NCBI GenBank assembly: GCA_020627535.1
Contig: JAHDGU010000009.1
Span: 124,001 to 188,000 of the forward strand
DNA from: Saprospiraceae bacterium
Lineage (GTDB): Bacteria > Bacteroidota > Bacteroidia > Chitinophagales > Saprospiraceae
Direction: 5' to 3'
Length of the DNA stretch: 64,000 nt
A model generated the notes under the pieces. The model searched no databases. It was not told the origin of the DNA and worked only from the letters and a program-made list of their open reading frames with translations. Positions 36,172 to 44,909 of the stretch are shown in pieces. Both the position numbers and the translations under genes were made by a program. Numbering within the stretch: position 1 is the stretch's first letter; every line of letters begins with the position of its first letter.

Positions 36172-36867
36172 ATGCAATTGTCAAGTCGATTTGATTTCTT
36201 CCCAAAGCTTGTAGCCTTGAGTTCTTATCAGATTCGGATTTTGGTTCTTTTGTTCATATTAGCATTTTTTAGCACCGTCTCTCTGGAAGCTCAAGACGCC
36301 AGACGCCAACTTGCCAAGGAGCGCATCGAGAATCTCAGAGACGGGTATCTCATCGTCGTCATGAAGTCTCAGCAAAAGAAGCTTGACATCATAGAGCTGA
36401 GCCTTGAAGCAGGAGATATGGATAAGCGACAAATCAAAGAACTACGACGCGAAAAAAAGCGTGCTCTCAAGGAGCGAGCCAAGTATACCAAGGATCTTAG
36501 GCAAGCGATAGAAGGAGTGTATGATTTTTCAAAATTTGCCTTCATCTATGATCACGATGTCAAAGCACTTTTACAAGATCCTACGGCTCCTCTGGTGTTT
36601 GAGGGTAGCTCGATGACCCTAAGCTCTTTACCCCAAGACACTGATATTTTTTTTCTTCGAGAGGAAAAGCTTGACGTCTCCAATTACAGTGGGATGCGTG
36701 CATTTATGGTCAAGTCCGCAGAGATGAATGACATTTCCAAGCCTTTCCCCAATGGATTCAGGAGATTTGTCGCCCTCAAAGAGCTGAAGATGAAAGTCAT
36801 CGTAGAAGCTATTAATCAGGCGTTCCACGTCTTTTTGGCGAAAGCCGGAGAACCAGACTACCAATGA
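36172..36867 (+). CDS. Secreted or membrane-anchored hypothetical protein
   Basis: 231 residues from ATG 36172. One hydrophobic segment (IRILVLLFILAFFSTVSLEA) serves as a signal peptide ending before QDARRQLAKE. A very charged helical stretch follows (about 45-105, KQIKELRREKKRALKERAKY), then a globular part with a DVSNYSGMRAF segment. I do not recognise the family. Earlier starts would overlap moxR and add an unlikely N-terminus. It contains one TTTTGGCGAAAGCC copy (FLAKAG) close to its end and overlaps the DinB-like gene by four bases. Confidence 0.7.
   Translation: MQLSSRFDFFPKLVALSSYQIRILVLLFILAFFSTVSLEAQDARRQLAKERIENLRDGYLIVVMKSQQKKLDIIELSLEAGDMDKRQIKELRREKKRALKERAKYTKDLRQAIEGVYDFSKFAFIYDHDVKALLQDPTAPLVFEGSSMTLSSLPQDTDIFFLREEKLDVSNYSGMRAFMVKSAEMNDISKPFPNGFRRFVALKELKMKVIVEAINQAFHVFLAKAGEPDYQ
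36833..36846 (+). repeat. TTTTGGCGAAAGCC copy in secreted unknown
   Basis: Exact copy, sense, encoding FLAKA; 332 bases before the next copy. Confidence 0.8.
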
Positions 36868-37349
36868 TCATGCATACGCCGATAGGTCAGCAACTTGCCC
36901 GTCAACTGAGAGAGTATTTCTTTGGCCCTAGCTTTACCGGTACCTACATGCAAGAGCTCCTCGAAGATCTCCGCCTGGAGCAAGCGCAGATGACCATCGG
37001 TGAGCACAATACCATACTTGCGCTCGTCTATCATATCAACTATTATATCGCAGGTGTGCTAGTGGTATTGCGAGGCGGTGAGCTGACCATCAAGGATCGC
37101 TACTCCTATGATCATCCAGCTGTTGAAACTGAGCAGGAGTGGAAGGCGCTGGTGGATCGCTCGTATAGAGATGCTGAGGCTTTCGCCAAAATGCTCGAAC
37201 AAATCAAAGATCAAGATTTCTATGAGCCCTTCGTGGATGAGAAGTATGGTAGCTATCTCAGGAATATGGTGGGACTCCTAGAGCACTCGCACTACCACCT
37301 CGGACAGATCGCACTGCTCAAGAAGCTGATCTTAGCCCAAGACAAGTAG
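36864..37349 (+). CDS. DinB-like four-helix protein
   Basis: 161 residues of the DinB/YfiT superfamily, four helices with a three-His metal site expected: candidates are the His in GEHNTILALVYHINYY and the LLEHSHYHLGQIALLKKLI helix at the C-terminus. Bacterial members include bacillithiol or mycothiol transferases, but the substrate here is unknown. It starts within the stop of the previous gene. The EAFAKM segment near residue 107 is a copy of the motif in reverse orientation. Confidence 0.8.
   Translation: MIMHTPIGQQLARQLREYFFGPSFTGTYMQELLEDLRLEQAQMTIGEHNTILALVYHINYYIAGVLVVLRGGELTIKDRYSYDHPAVETEQEWKALVDRSYRDAEAFAKMLEQIKDQDFYEPFVDEKYGSYLRNMVGLLEHSHYHLGQIALLKKLILAQDK
37178..37191 (-). repeat. 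TTTTGGCGAAAGCC copy in DinB-like gene
   Basis: Exact copy, antisense, encoding EAFAKM; opposite orientation to the copy at 36833. Confidence 0.8.
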
Positions 37350-37368
37350 TCTAGCGTAGCAATCTGTG

Positions 37369-37376
37369 TACTTTTG
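37369..37376 (+). promoter_or_regulatory. -7 element upstream of asnS
   Basis: TACTTTTG, a perfect TAnnTTTG, 24 bases before ATG 37401. It places transcription start near 37383, which excludes the in-frame TTG at 37374 as start codon. No TTG -33 element is seen at the usual distance. Confidence 0.5.
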
Positions 37377-37400
37377 CTGGCTTCAAAAGCACGTGTAGCC

Positions 37401-38918
37401 ATGCATCAATATATCCGCCAATTTGCCGAATATGTAGACAAGACCGTCACTGCCAAGGGATGGGTCGCCAATATGCGCGATAGCAAGACCAATATCTTCA
37501 TTGTACTTCGAGATGGAACTGGATTTGCTCAGGCAGTGGTATCACTCGACGTGGTTGGTGAAGAGCAGTTTGAAATCGCCAAGCGACTGACCCAAGAGAG
37601 TGCTGTGGCCCTGAAGGGGAAAGTGGTCGCGGACGAGCGACAGATCGGAGGCTATGAGCTGCAGGTAGAGAGCCTAGAAGTGTATCACGTCTCCGAGGAG
37701 TATCCGATATCCAACAAGGAGCATGGTGTACGATTTCTTGCCGACAAGCGGCACCTGTGGCTGCGCTCCAAGCGCCAGTGGGCGATCATGCAAGTCCGCA
37801 ATGCGATCATCATTGCGATCCATGACTTTTTCCAGAGCAAGGGCTTCATCCAGATGGATAGCCCGATTTTCACAGGCAATGCCGTAGAAGGTACGACCAC
37901 TCTGTTTGGCACAGACTTCTTCGGCGAGACGGCTTATCTCGCGCAGTCGGGACAGCTCTACGGAGAGGCCATGGCCATGGCTCATGGGGCGATTTACACA
38001 TTCGGACCTACTTTCCGCGCAGAGAAGTCAGATACGCCAAGACACCTCGCGGAGTTTTGGATGATCGAGCCAGAGATGGCTTTCTATGATCTGGACATGA
38101 ATATGGACCTCATCGAAGAGTTCGTCAAGAGTGTAGTGAGACAGGTGGTCGATCGATGTAGACCTCAGCTCGAGATGCTGGATCGCGACGTAGATAAGTT
38201 GATGAAGATCGATCAGGAATTTGTACGTCTCTCGTATGATGATGCGATCGCTATCCTCAAGGGTGAGAAGGAGATCAATGGACGCAATGCCATTACGATA
38301 CAGGAAGAGGATCTGGCTTCCGCCAAAAAGGCTATTGAAGAGAAGACAGCAGAAATTGCAGAGCGAGAAGCTGCCATCAAGGGCGGCGTGAAAAAAGGTG
38401 TGCGCAAGTTTAACGAGACGCGCATCCTACAACTTCGCAAGGAGATTGCTAATCATGAAGAGCAGCTCAGAAACATTCCCAAGTGGATCGAGTCTGCCAG
38501 AAACTTTGTGCACGGTGAGGACTTTGGGAATAGCGATGAGACCGTATTGACCAAGGTCTTTGATGCCCCTGTATTCGTATACAACTGGCCAGCACCGATC
38601 AAGGCCTTTTATATGAAAGAGGTCGAGGGCGATCCCAACTATGTCAAGGGTGTCGATCTTCTTGCGCCAGATGGGCATGGAGAGATCGTGGGTGGCTCAG
38701 AGCGAGAGAACAGTCTTGCGATTCTAGAGCGCAAGATCAAAGAACACGACCTTCCGATGGAAGCTTTTGAGTGGTACCTAGATCTGAGACGCTTTGGTTC
38801 GGTACCTCATGCAGGATTTGGACTTGGGCTTGAGAGACTGGTAAGATGGATTTGTGACATCCACCACTTGAGAGAGACGATTCCATTTCCGAGACGGTAC
38901 GGAAGGTTGTTTCCGTAA
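37401..38918 (+). CDS. asnS: Asparaginyl-tRNA synthetase with coiled-coil insertion
   Basis: 505 residues from ATG 37401. Charges tRNA-Asn with asparagine. The N-terminal OB fold (KGWVANMRDSKTNIFIVLRD) is followed by the class II core: motif 1 FFQSKGFIQMDSPIF, motif 2 GPTFRAEKSDTPRHLAEFWM, motif 3 GFGLGLERLVRWI. Between motif 2 and 3, residues about 285-365 form a highly charged insertion (AKKAIEEKTAEIAEREAAIK, then GVKKGVRKFNETRILQLRKE) predicted as a helical hairpin, absent from the 466-residue E. coli enzyme. I believe it is common in Bacteroidota AsnRS, but cannot check. Ends in a strong bidirectional hairpin at 38940. Confidence 0.96.
   Translation: MHQYIRQFAEYVDKTVTAKGWVANMRDSKTNIFIVLRDGTGFAQAVVSLDVVGEEQFEIAKRLTQESAVALKGKVVADERQIGGYELQVESLEVYHVSEEYPISNKEHGVRFLADKRHLWLRSKRQWAIMQVRNAIIIAIHDFFQSKGFIQMDSPIFTGNAVEGTTTLFGTDFFGETAYLAQSGQLYGEAMAMAHGAIYTFGPTFRAEKSDTPRHLAEFWMIEPEMAFYDLDMNMDLIEEFVKSVVRQVVDRCRPQLEMLDRDVDKLMKIDQEFVRLSYDDAIAILKGEKEINGRNAITIQEEDLASAKKAIEEKTAEIAEREAAIKGGVKKGVRKFNETRILQLRKEIANHEEQLRNIPKWIESARNFVHGEDFGNSDETVLTKVFDAPVFVYNWPAPIKAFYMKEVEGDPNYVKGVDLLAPDGHGEIVGGSERENSLAILERKIKEHDLPMEAFEWYLDLRRFGSVPHAGFGLGLERLVRWICDIHHLRETIPFPRRYGRLFP
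38315..38328 (-). repeat. TTTTGGCGGAAGCC copy in asnS insertion
   Basis: GGAA-loop form, antisense, encoding LASAKK inside the coiled-coil insertion. Confidence 0.8.
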
Positions 38919-38939
38919 AATGGGTGTGGGTGTCTGTTT

Positions 38940-38962
38940 CTCGTGCGCCTTCCGGCGCCGAG
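38940..38962. terminator. Hairpin between convergent asnS and DUF4198 gene
   Basis: CTCG-T-GCGCC-TTCC-GGCGC-CGAG: 5-bp GC stem, one bulged T, 4-bp outer stem. On the minus strand the loop is GGAA closed by C-G. Its position between two converging genes fits a two-way terminator. Related hairpins occur at 60263-60284 and 60506-60527. Confidence 0.6.
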
Positions 38963-38968
38963 TGCCGA

Positions 38969-39895
38969 CTACCTGATCACGAAGTAGAGCACTCCCAAGA
39001 CCAAGGCTCCGATCAGCGCATACTTCAACCATCCTGGTAGATGGCTGTGGCCATGCCCTAGCTCAAAGGTCAAGGTTGCCCAATTGGACTCATGGGTCAG
39101 CTCTGGGTCATCTAGCCGCTGCATGTGAATGGTCCTGAAGTACCAGATTCCTTCTTGATCCAGTGTGGCTTCGATCACTCCATTGGCATCCGTACGGAAG
39201 CTCTGGTCATCGTGACTATGCTCTTGGTCTTCCCCATGATCATGGTTATGCATTGCATCTTCACCATGATAGTGAGCACAGTTGGCGTAGACAAGTTGAT
39301 TTGCCAGTGGCTCACCTGCTCGCAGTAGCTTAAGCTTGATCATGTCTCCTTTTTGCAGCTCGTAGGGATTGCTCATCGGGACAAGTTCGATCGGATAGCC
39401 TAGCACTGTACTCCAATCTCCCGTTTTGTCTTCACCGACCTGTATGATCGTCTTAACATGCTTGGAGTAGCGCTCTGCAGCTGAGTCTTGTGCCGTACCA
39501 TTATTTTCTCTCCAGCTGAGCTCATCGAGGACTCCATCGTGCTTGAGATACTTGTTGAACCCAGCGCCATCAGCTCGATATACTCGTGGGCCGGTAGACA
39601 CACCTAGTACTTGTGTACCTGATCCAGTTACTTCTGGTAGCTCAAGTATACTGGTCGTTCCTTCATCTGTCCAGAGCGCCGTGTCCAGTCTTGTACGACT
39701 GCTTTGCGCGACAAGGCTCACATCGAGCATCCGGTCGCGTGTGATGATATTATCACTCTTGTCAAATGTGCCATTGAAAAGCGCGATTTGCAGCGGGCTA
39801 CCAGGCTTAACATGGTATGAATATGGCTTGAGCACCATGTCGTGGCTGGATAGGATAACAAGGCAAAGTAGGAGGCCAAGGAGCTTTTTCATCAT
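38969..39895 (-). CDS. DUF4198 secreted protein with C-terminal helix
   Basis: 308 residues from ATG 39893-39895 (an adjacent ATG at 39890-39892 is equivalent). Signal peptide, then KPYSYHVKPGSPLQIALFNG, as in DUF4198/CbiK-like nickel- and cobalt-associated proteins. A His/Asp-rich loop (CAHYHGEDAMHNHDHGED then EHSHDD) at about 205-228 may bind metal. A second beta domain follows (RTDANGVIEATLDQEGIWYF) and one C-terminal membrane helix. The metal role is inferred from the His cluster. Divergent from the S74 protein. Confidence 0.8.
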   Translation of the reverse strand: MMKKLLGLLLCLVILSSHDMVLKPYSYHVKPGSPLQIALFNGTFDKSDNIITRDRMLDVSLVAQSSRTRLDTALWTDEGTTSILELPEVTGSGTQVLGVSTGPRVYRADGAGFNKYLKHDGVLDELSWRENNGTAQDSAAERYSKHVKTIIQVGEDKTGDWSTVLGYPIELVPMSNPYELQKGDMIKLKLLRAGEPLANQLVYANCAHYHGEDAMHNHDHGEDQEHSHDDQSFRTDANGVIEATLDQEGIWYFRTIHMQRLDDPELTHESNWATLTFELGHGHSHLPGWLKYALIGALVLGVLYFVIR

Positions 39896-40006
39896 CAGTG
39901 ATTTTGGGTTGACAAATATGGTCACATGTCATCTAAGTATGCTCGATTCTCGCTGGATTCTGCCAAACACTCATTGGGATTTGATGGCAGGACTTCCTAC
40001 GTGACA

Positions 40007-40021
40007 TTTGTGCGAAAGCAC
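40007..40021 (+). repeat. Variant hairpin TTTGTGCGAAAGCAC
   Basis: Stem GTGC/GCAC; the only non-coding member, 17 bases upstream of the S74 gene start. Confidence 0.5.
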
Positions 40022-40037
40022 CAAAAAAATCAAGGGT

Positions 40038-41990
40038 ATGAGACTACTACAACTCACAGCACTTATCATGATCACAAGCCTGTCCTTATCTGCCCAGTGG
40101 ACAGATGCGGGCTCCTATCTTCGACCAACCAACAATGAGACTGCCCTTCGATTTGGCACTGGCGCCAGTGGCTACTTCTCGACGCTGGTAACGGATGGAG
40201 ACTTTCTCTTCAAGGCCAATTCTGCTCTACCTACCTCGGGTGACACGATCCTTCTGCTCGATGATGACGGGGCAAATAGTCTGCTCAAGACAGACCTATT
40301 CATCGATGATAATCATACTGTGAGTTTCCGTGGCGAGGGAACGCAATATCTCAATTGGCAAGATGCCGGACTCAATGTAGCAAGGATAGGCCAAGATCTA
40401 TTTGATCGCTTTACCGTACAGTCAATCACATCCAGCCTCAATCTCAACGCCGAGACATCTATATTTTTCAGAGCAGACGGCACTGTGCGGATGGAGATTC
40501 AAGACGATGGAAGAGTAGGAATCGGCAATACCAATCCTCAAGAGCTACTCGACGTAGATGGCAACATTGGTCTTTCTGGTAGTTCCAGAGCGATCCGATT
40601 CATCGATGCGAGCGACGCGGGGCTGTCGGCAAGTGCACTGGGCTCTACACTTACTTTGAGCCATACAGATGGTTTCGTAGATATCAATGCCGACAAAAAT
40701 GTTGATTTACAGACTCAGGGCATCAGCAGATTGCTAGTCACGGAGCAAGGTGATGTAGCGATAGGTACTGGCCAACCCACAGGTACAAGCAATCTTGATG
40801 TCAATGGTCAAGTCACCACATCAGACAAATTTGTCTTAAGATCTGGGCTGGATGAGATCTTAGAGATCAATCAGATTACAGACAATGTGGAAATCAATGC
40901 CAAAGGACTAGCTACAGGTCTGAGACTTAGATCAGCCAACCGATTTGTAGATATCCATACCTCTCAAGGCTTTGCCGCCAGGTTTACCGAGACAGGTAGA
41001 CTGGGCATAGGCACTGACAACCCTGCAGATGAGCTAGAGATTGTCGGTAACATGAGATTGACAGGGTCAACAAGGCAGATCAATTTTGAGAACAATGGAG
41101 TCGTCAACAGCTTTATCAGAAGCACAGACACAGGGCTCCAATTAAATGCCACGCTTATGCCTGGTGACTTTGGCTCGATCAGCTTGGGAGCAAAGTCACG
41201 AGTATCAGTCAATGTGGCCGGACAGTCAGCCATTTCTATAAGAGACGATGCCAACATAGGCATCGGTGGAGAGACCAATCCGGAGCATCGGCTTGTCATC
41301 ATGGACGAACTCAGCACGACTTTGCAACTCATCAACAATAGTAGCGGCACCGGCATCTCTGACGGCCTGCTGATGATACACTCTGTTGGTGGTTCTTCGA
41401 GCATCATCAATGCTGAGGACGCCAATCTGGGTCTCGGAGCCTTTTGCAACACTTTTTTTCACATAGCAGATGGCAACATCGGGATAGGGAACAACACGCC
41501 TTCTTTCACACTGGATGTGACTGGAGACGTCAATATCACTGGAGAGTTGTCTTCTGCCAGCGACCGGCGCCTCAAGCGCGATTTTCAAGAGCTAGATGGA
41601 GCACTTGAAGTGATCAAGGCGCTTCATCCAGTCAGCTATGAATTCCGTACAGAGCAGTTTCCAGACATGGAACTCAGCACATCCCGACAGATGGGCCTCG
41701 TCGCGCAAGAGCTGGAAGAGATATTGCCTGATTTGGTCGCGGAAGGGTCTGAAGTGAATGATATAGATGGCAATGGCTTTACAGCCAAAAGTGTCAAATA
41801 TCAAGAGCTGATTCCCTTGTTGATCAAAGCTGTGCAAGAGCTGCTGCAAGAGATTGAGATCAAGGATGCCAAATTGGCCAAGCTCCATTTGGCGGAAGCC
41901 CAGAGAACGAATATTCTTGAGGATAGACTGACAGCGCTCGAAGCAGCAATCAAGGCACCGCAATCACAAGCAAGTAGGATCGCTGAGTAA
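40038..41990 (+). CDS. Secreted beta-structured protein with S74 chaperone domain
   Basis: 650 residues from ATG 40038, with a signal peptide (ITSLSLSAQ). The long middle is built from repeated modules of the form VGIG-NP-xELLDVDGNIGLSGS (seen at about 165, 240, 325, 410 and 485), as in trimeric beta-prism fibres. The C-terminus is a peptidase S74/chaperone-of-endosialidase domain: the SDRRLKRDFQELDGALEVIK catalytic Ser-Asp pair, QMGLVAQELEEILPDLVAEG, then a trimeric coiled coil. The S74 domain guides trimerisation and then cuts itself off. In Bacteroidota such proteins are secreted, not phage-derived. Start codon chosen at the signal peptide. Confidence 0.85.
   Translation: MRLLQLTALIMITSLSLSAQWTDAGSYLRPTNNETALRFGTGASGYFSTLVTDGDFLFKANSALPTSGDTILLLDDDGANSLLKTDLFIDDNHTVSFRGEGTQYLNWQDAGLNVARIGQDLFDRFTVQSITSSLNLNAETSIFFRADGTVRMEIQDDGRVGIGNTNPQELLDVDGNIGLSGSSRAIRFIDASDAGLSASALGSTLTLSHTDGFVDINADKNVDLQTQGISRLLVTEQGDVAIGTGQPTGTSNLDVNGQVTTSDKFVLRSGLDEILEINQITDNVEINAKGLATGLRLRSANRFVDIHTSQGFAARFTETGRLGIGTDNPADELEIVGNMRLTGSTRQINFENNGVVNSFIRSTDTGLQLNATLMPGDFGSISLGAKSRVSVNVAGQSAISIRDDANIGIGGETNPEHRLVIMDELSTTLQLINNSSGTGISDGLLMIHSVGGSSSIINAEDANLGLGAFCNTFFHIADGNIGIGNNTPSFTLDVTGDVNITGELSSASDRRLKRDFQELDGALEVIKALHPVSYEFRTEQFPDMELSTSRQMGLVAQELEEILPDLVAEGSEVNDIDGNGFTAKSVKYQELIPLLIKAVQELLQEIEIKDAKLAKLHLAEAQRTNILEDRLTALEAAIKAPQSQASRIAE
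41887..41900 (+). repeat. ATTTGGCGGAAGCC copy in S74 gene
   Basis: GGAA-loop form with three T, sense, encoding HLAEAQ. Confidence 0.75.
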
Positions 41991-42023
41991 GAAAGTCAAG
42001 GAGAATTCAGATCTTGCAGATCG

Positions 42024-44036
42024 ATGAAAACAATCTTGAGAAGCATAGGGGTTCTCATAGCTTGCCTATGGCTGACATGGCTTAGCGCTCAGAAGTCTGA
42101 CGCCATACTTCTTGAGCTAGAGCAAAGTATCTATGCCATCTTGGATACCGAGCCAGTGCGGGCCATTGAGCTCATCGATTCGACACTAGGATCTGGTGCT
42201 CTTGATCGCTATCATCAGTCCAGACTACTATTTTACAAGAGCGATGCCTACTACTTTCTAGATGATTTGCGACGGAGTCATGAAGTGTTGCAGCAATGTC
42301 TTGACATCATGCCAGAGAACTATCCAGATACAGAAAAGGTTGTCATTCTCAATGCTCATGCCCAGAACTTATCGTCACTTGGATACGGTGATGAGGCAAT
42401 CGAGACGATACAATCGGCGATCAGCATCGCAAAGGCCATCGATGACTCTATCGAGCTCTCCAATCTCTATTACAATTTAGGACTCGAGCATAAGTATCGA
42501 TCAGACTACACTAGAGCACTGCAATACATAGATAGCTCGACAGTGATCATAGAAAAATTACAAGATAGTCTCGGCTTGAGTCATACCTATCGCCTGGTGG
42601 GGAGTATGCAAGATCTCTTTTACAATCATGCAGAAGCACGCTCAAACTATCACAGTGGGCTCAAGTATGTAGCCTCAGAAGATCCTAGCCAAGCTTGTGC
42701 CATCTTGACCAGTATCTCGAGCAGCTGGTATGCAGAGGAGATCTATGATAGTGCCTCTGTCTATGCGGATCTCGCCTTGAGATGTAGCAAGCGTCTGGAA
42801 GATCCCTTGACAGCAGCCTATGCCTACAAGGCCAGAGCAGAGGCAAGTATGGTACTCGGTGATACAGCATCTGCCTTGGCTGCAGTTGACTCTGCTATTT
42901 ATCTTACGAATGCCATAGGTGACCACAAGGAATATCTCAGCGCTAGTTGTTTGAGAATGCGCCTACGACCACAGTCAGTATCGGATGAGGAGCTGGAAGA
43001 ACTCATGTCCAAGGCCGACTCATTTGGGCTTACCGAGGCAGTCACTGAAGGATATGAGATCATGGAGGCAAGAGCGATAATCAATCGAGACTATCAAAAG
43101 GCTCATCTAGCAGCTCGCAAACAAAGAGAGCTGAGGCAGCAGTTGGTCGCCGAGCGTAATCAGCGTGTCGCGGAATCTCAGTCCATAAGACTCGGTGTAG
43201 CGGAAAAAGAGCATCAATTGAGACTCAGTGAGGAAAAGCTCAAAACCAAGCAAGCGCGATGGAAATCCGGCATGATCACTATAGCATCGCTGGTCCTAGG
43301 TCTTTTGGGTCTGGCTGCCTACAGGGTCAAGAGGCGCAATCACTTCCGTGAAAAAGAAAAACTTGAAAAAGAGACAGAGCTATTACGCCAGATCGCCGAT
43401 GTGGAGTCACAGGCGTTTCGCGCACAGATGAATCCTCATTTTATCTTCAATGCACTCAATAGTATCAAGGGCTTCATCGTATCTCAAAAGTCCAAGGATG
43501 CAGCCATATACATCTCGCGCTTCTCCAAGCTCGTCAGGTCTGTCTTGGACCAGAGCAAGCAGAAGCATATCAGTCTGCAAGAAGAGTTGGAGTCTCTAGA
43601 GCTCTATATCAAACTGGAGCAGCTTAGGTTTAGAGATGGATTTGATTATCAGATCATACTAGACGACTCACTCGAGAGTCATGAAATACTTATCCCGCCT
43701 ATCGTATTTCAGCCCTTCGTCGAGAATGCCATATGGCATGGCTTCAAAGAGAATCCACGCAGCAATCAGTTGTCGGTCTCTATCAAAAATCAGGATGACC
43801 AGCTATACATCTCCATCCGTGATAATGGTGTAGGGAGGAAAGTCAGTGCGGAGCGCAAAGGGCTATCATCTCACAAGTCTCATGGAATGGAGATTACCCA
43901 ACATAGATTGGAGAGATTCGCATCAGGAATCGCTGAGCCTGTGAAGATTGTTGATCTGATAGATTCATCAGGAGTAGGAACTGGAACAGAAGTGCAGATC
44001 TTGCTTCCGCAAAAAATGTCCTATGACCAAGACTAA
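42024..44036 (+). CDS. LytS/YehU-type sensor histidine kinase with TPR sensor
   Basis: 670 residues. Signal peptide (LIACLWLTWLSAQ), a periplasmic sensor of about six TPR-like repeats (about 25-370, e.g. SNLYYNLGLEHKYRSDYTRA), a membrane helix at about 413-433 (ITIASLVLGLLGLAAYRVK), a short coil, then His_kinase with the phospho-acceptor H472 in AQMNPHFIFNALNSIKGFI and HATPase N-box NAIWHGFKENP with ISIRDNGVGRK. It signals to the response regulator, whose gene overlaps it by 14 bp. The signal sensed is unknown. Confidence 0.93.
   Translation: MKTILRSIGVLIACLWLTWLSAQKSDAILLELEQSIYAILDTEPVRAIELIDSTLGSGALDRYHQSRLLFYKSDAYYFLDDLRRSHEVLQQCLDIMPENYPDTEKVVILNAHAQNLSSLGYGDEAIETIQSAISIAKAIDDSIELSNLYYNLGLEHKYRSDYTRALQYIDSSTVIIEKLQDSLGLSHTYRLVGSMQDLFYNHAEARSNYHSGLKYVASEDPSQACAILTSISSSWYAEEIYDSASVYADLALRCSKRLEDPLTAAYAYKARAEASMVLGDTASALAAVDSAIYLTNAIGDHKEYLSASCLRMRLRPQSVSDEELEELMSKADSFGLTEAVTEGYEIMEARAIINRDYQKAHLAARKQRELRQQLVAERNQRVAESQSIRLGVAEKEHQLRLSEEKLKTKQARWKSGMITIASLVLGLLGLAAYRVKRRNHFREKEKLEKETELLRQIADVESQAFRAQMNPHFIFNALNSIKGFIVSQKSKDAAIYISRFSKLVRSVLDQSKQKHISLQEELESLELYIKLEQLRFRDGFDYQIILDDSLESHEILIPPIVFQPFVENAIWHGFKENPRSNQLSVSIKNQDDQLYISIRDNGVGRKVSAERKGLSSHKSHGMEITQHRLERFASGIAEPVKIVDLIDSSGVGTGTEVQILLPQKMSYDQD
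44001..44016 (-). repeat. Variant hairpin in kinase gene end
   Basis: T-run, then TTGC-GGAA-GCAA on the minus strand; the kinase encodes LLPQK here. Confidence 0.4.
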
Positions 44037-44784
44037 GATCAAAGCAGTGTGTATTGATGATGAGCAACTCGCTCTTGATACACTTTGTTGGCAGCTCAGT
44101 GAGTTTTGTCCTGAGGTCAAAGTCGTGGCACAATTTACACGACCACGAGAAGCACTATCATATCTTAATAGCAATGACGTCGACCTATGCTTTCTGGATA
44201 TTGATATGCCTGAGCTCAATGGTTTTCAGTTACTTGAGGAGTATGGGACGCCAGAGTTTGGTGTCATTTTCACTACAGCCTACAGTGAGTATGCCATCAA
44301 GGCCTTCAAGGTGAGTGCTCTTGACTATCTGCTCAAGCCTATCGACGAAGAAGAACTCGTCAAGACTATAGCGCGTTACAGCGCCCTCCAACAACCTCGT
44401 AGTATCTCAGAGCAACTCAAGTTACTCACAAGTCAACTCCAAGCTCGTGGGGTGGAGTATCCAGATCGAATTGCTCTCTCCACGGCAGAGGGCATACATA
44501 TGGTCGCTGTGGACGAGGTCCTGAGGCTACAGGCTGACAATAACTACACCACGGTGTATCTCAGAGACGGTAGAAAGATTATCGTGAGCAGGACCCTCAA
44601 GGATGTTGAGTCGCTATTGGATCCAAGGAAGTTTTTGCGGATTCACCAGAGCCACTGTATACAGATCAGTGGAATCAGCATGTATCAGCGTGCTGCAGGT
44701 GGAACTCTGGTGATGTCAGATGGTGCAAGACTACCGGTCTCAAGAAGCAAAAAAGAAAGCCTCCTAGCTCATCTTGGAGTCTGA
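44023..44784 (+). CDS. LytTR-family response regulator
   Basis: 253 residues. Receiver domain (about 5-120) with acidic pocket CIDDEQLAL, phospho-acceptor D59 in CFLDIDMPELNG and YLLKPIDEEELV. LytTR DNA-binding domain (about 150-250): VDEVLRLQADNNYTTVYLRD and LRIHQSHCIQI. Partner of the kinase directly upstream, whose gene end it overlaps. The targets are not visible; the ATP synthase cluster follows 125 bp later but nothing links the two. Confidence 0.94.
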   Translation: MTKTKIKAVCIDDEQLALDTLCWQLSEFCPEVKVVAQFTRPREALSYLNSNDVDLCFLDIDMPELNGFQLLEEYGTPEFGVIFTTAYSEYAIKAFKVSALDYLLKPIDEEELVKTIARYSALQQPRSISEQLKLLTSQLQARGVEYPDRIALSTAEGIHMVAVDEVLRLQADNNYTTVYLRDGRKIIVSRTLKDVESLLDPRKFLRIHQSHCIQISGISMYQRAAGGTLVMSDGARLPVSRSKKESLLAHLGV

Positions 44785-44874
44785 TTCTGAGGGCATTTGC
44801 GTGTAGAGTGATGTAGAGTTGAAAAAGCCCGAAATCTAGTTAGAGCGATACCCATCCGAACGGAGATAAAAAGC

Positions 44875-44882
44875 TACCTTTG
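44875..44882 (+). promoter_or_regulatory. -7 element of the ATP synthase operon
   Basis: TACCTTTG, a full TAnnTTTG match, followed by C as is common. A TTG that could be read as a start codon (44880) lies inside this element, so translation must begin downstream, at TTG 44910 or ATG 44943. No clear -33 element was found. Confidence 0.55.
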
Positions 44883-44909
44883 CAGCGAATTTTGAAACGC
44901 CTTGAAGCT

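Noticed and set aside
40038-41990. Prophage tail fibre
   Set aside because: Despite the S74 domain, there is a signal peptide and no phage gene anywhere near.
44880-44909. TTG 44880 as the atpB start
   Set aside because: It lies within the -7 element TACCTTTG, upstream of the expected transcription start.
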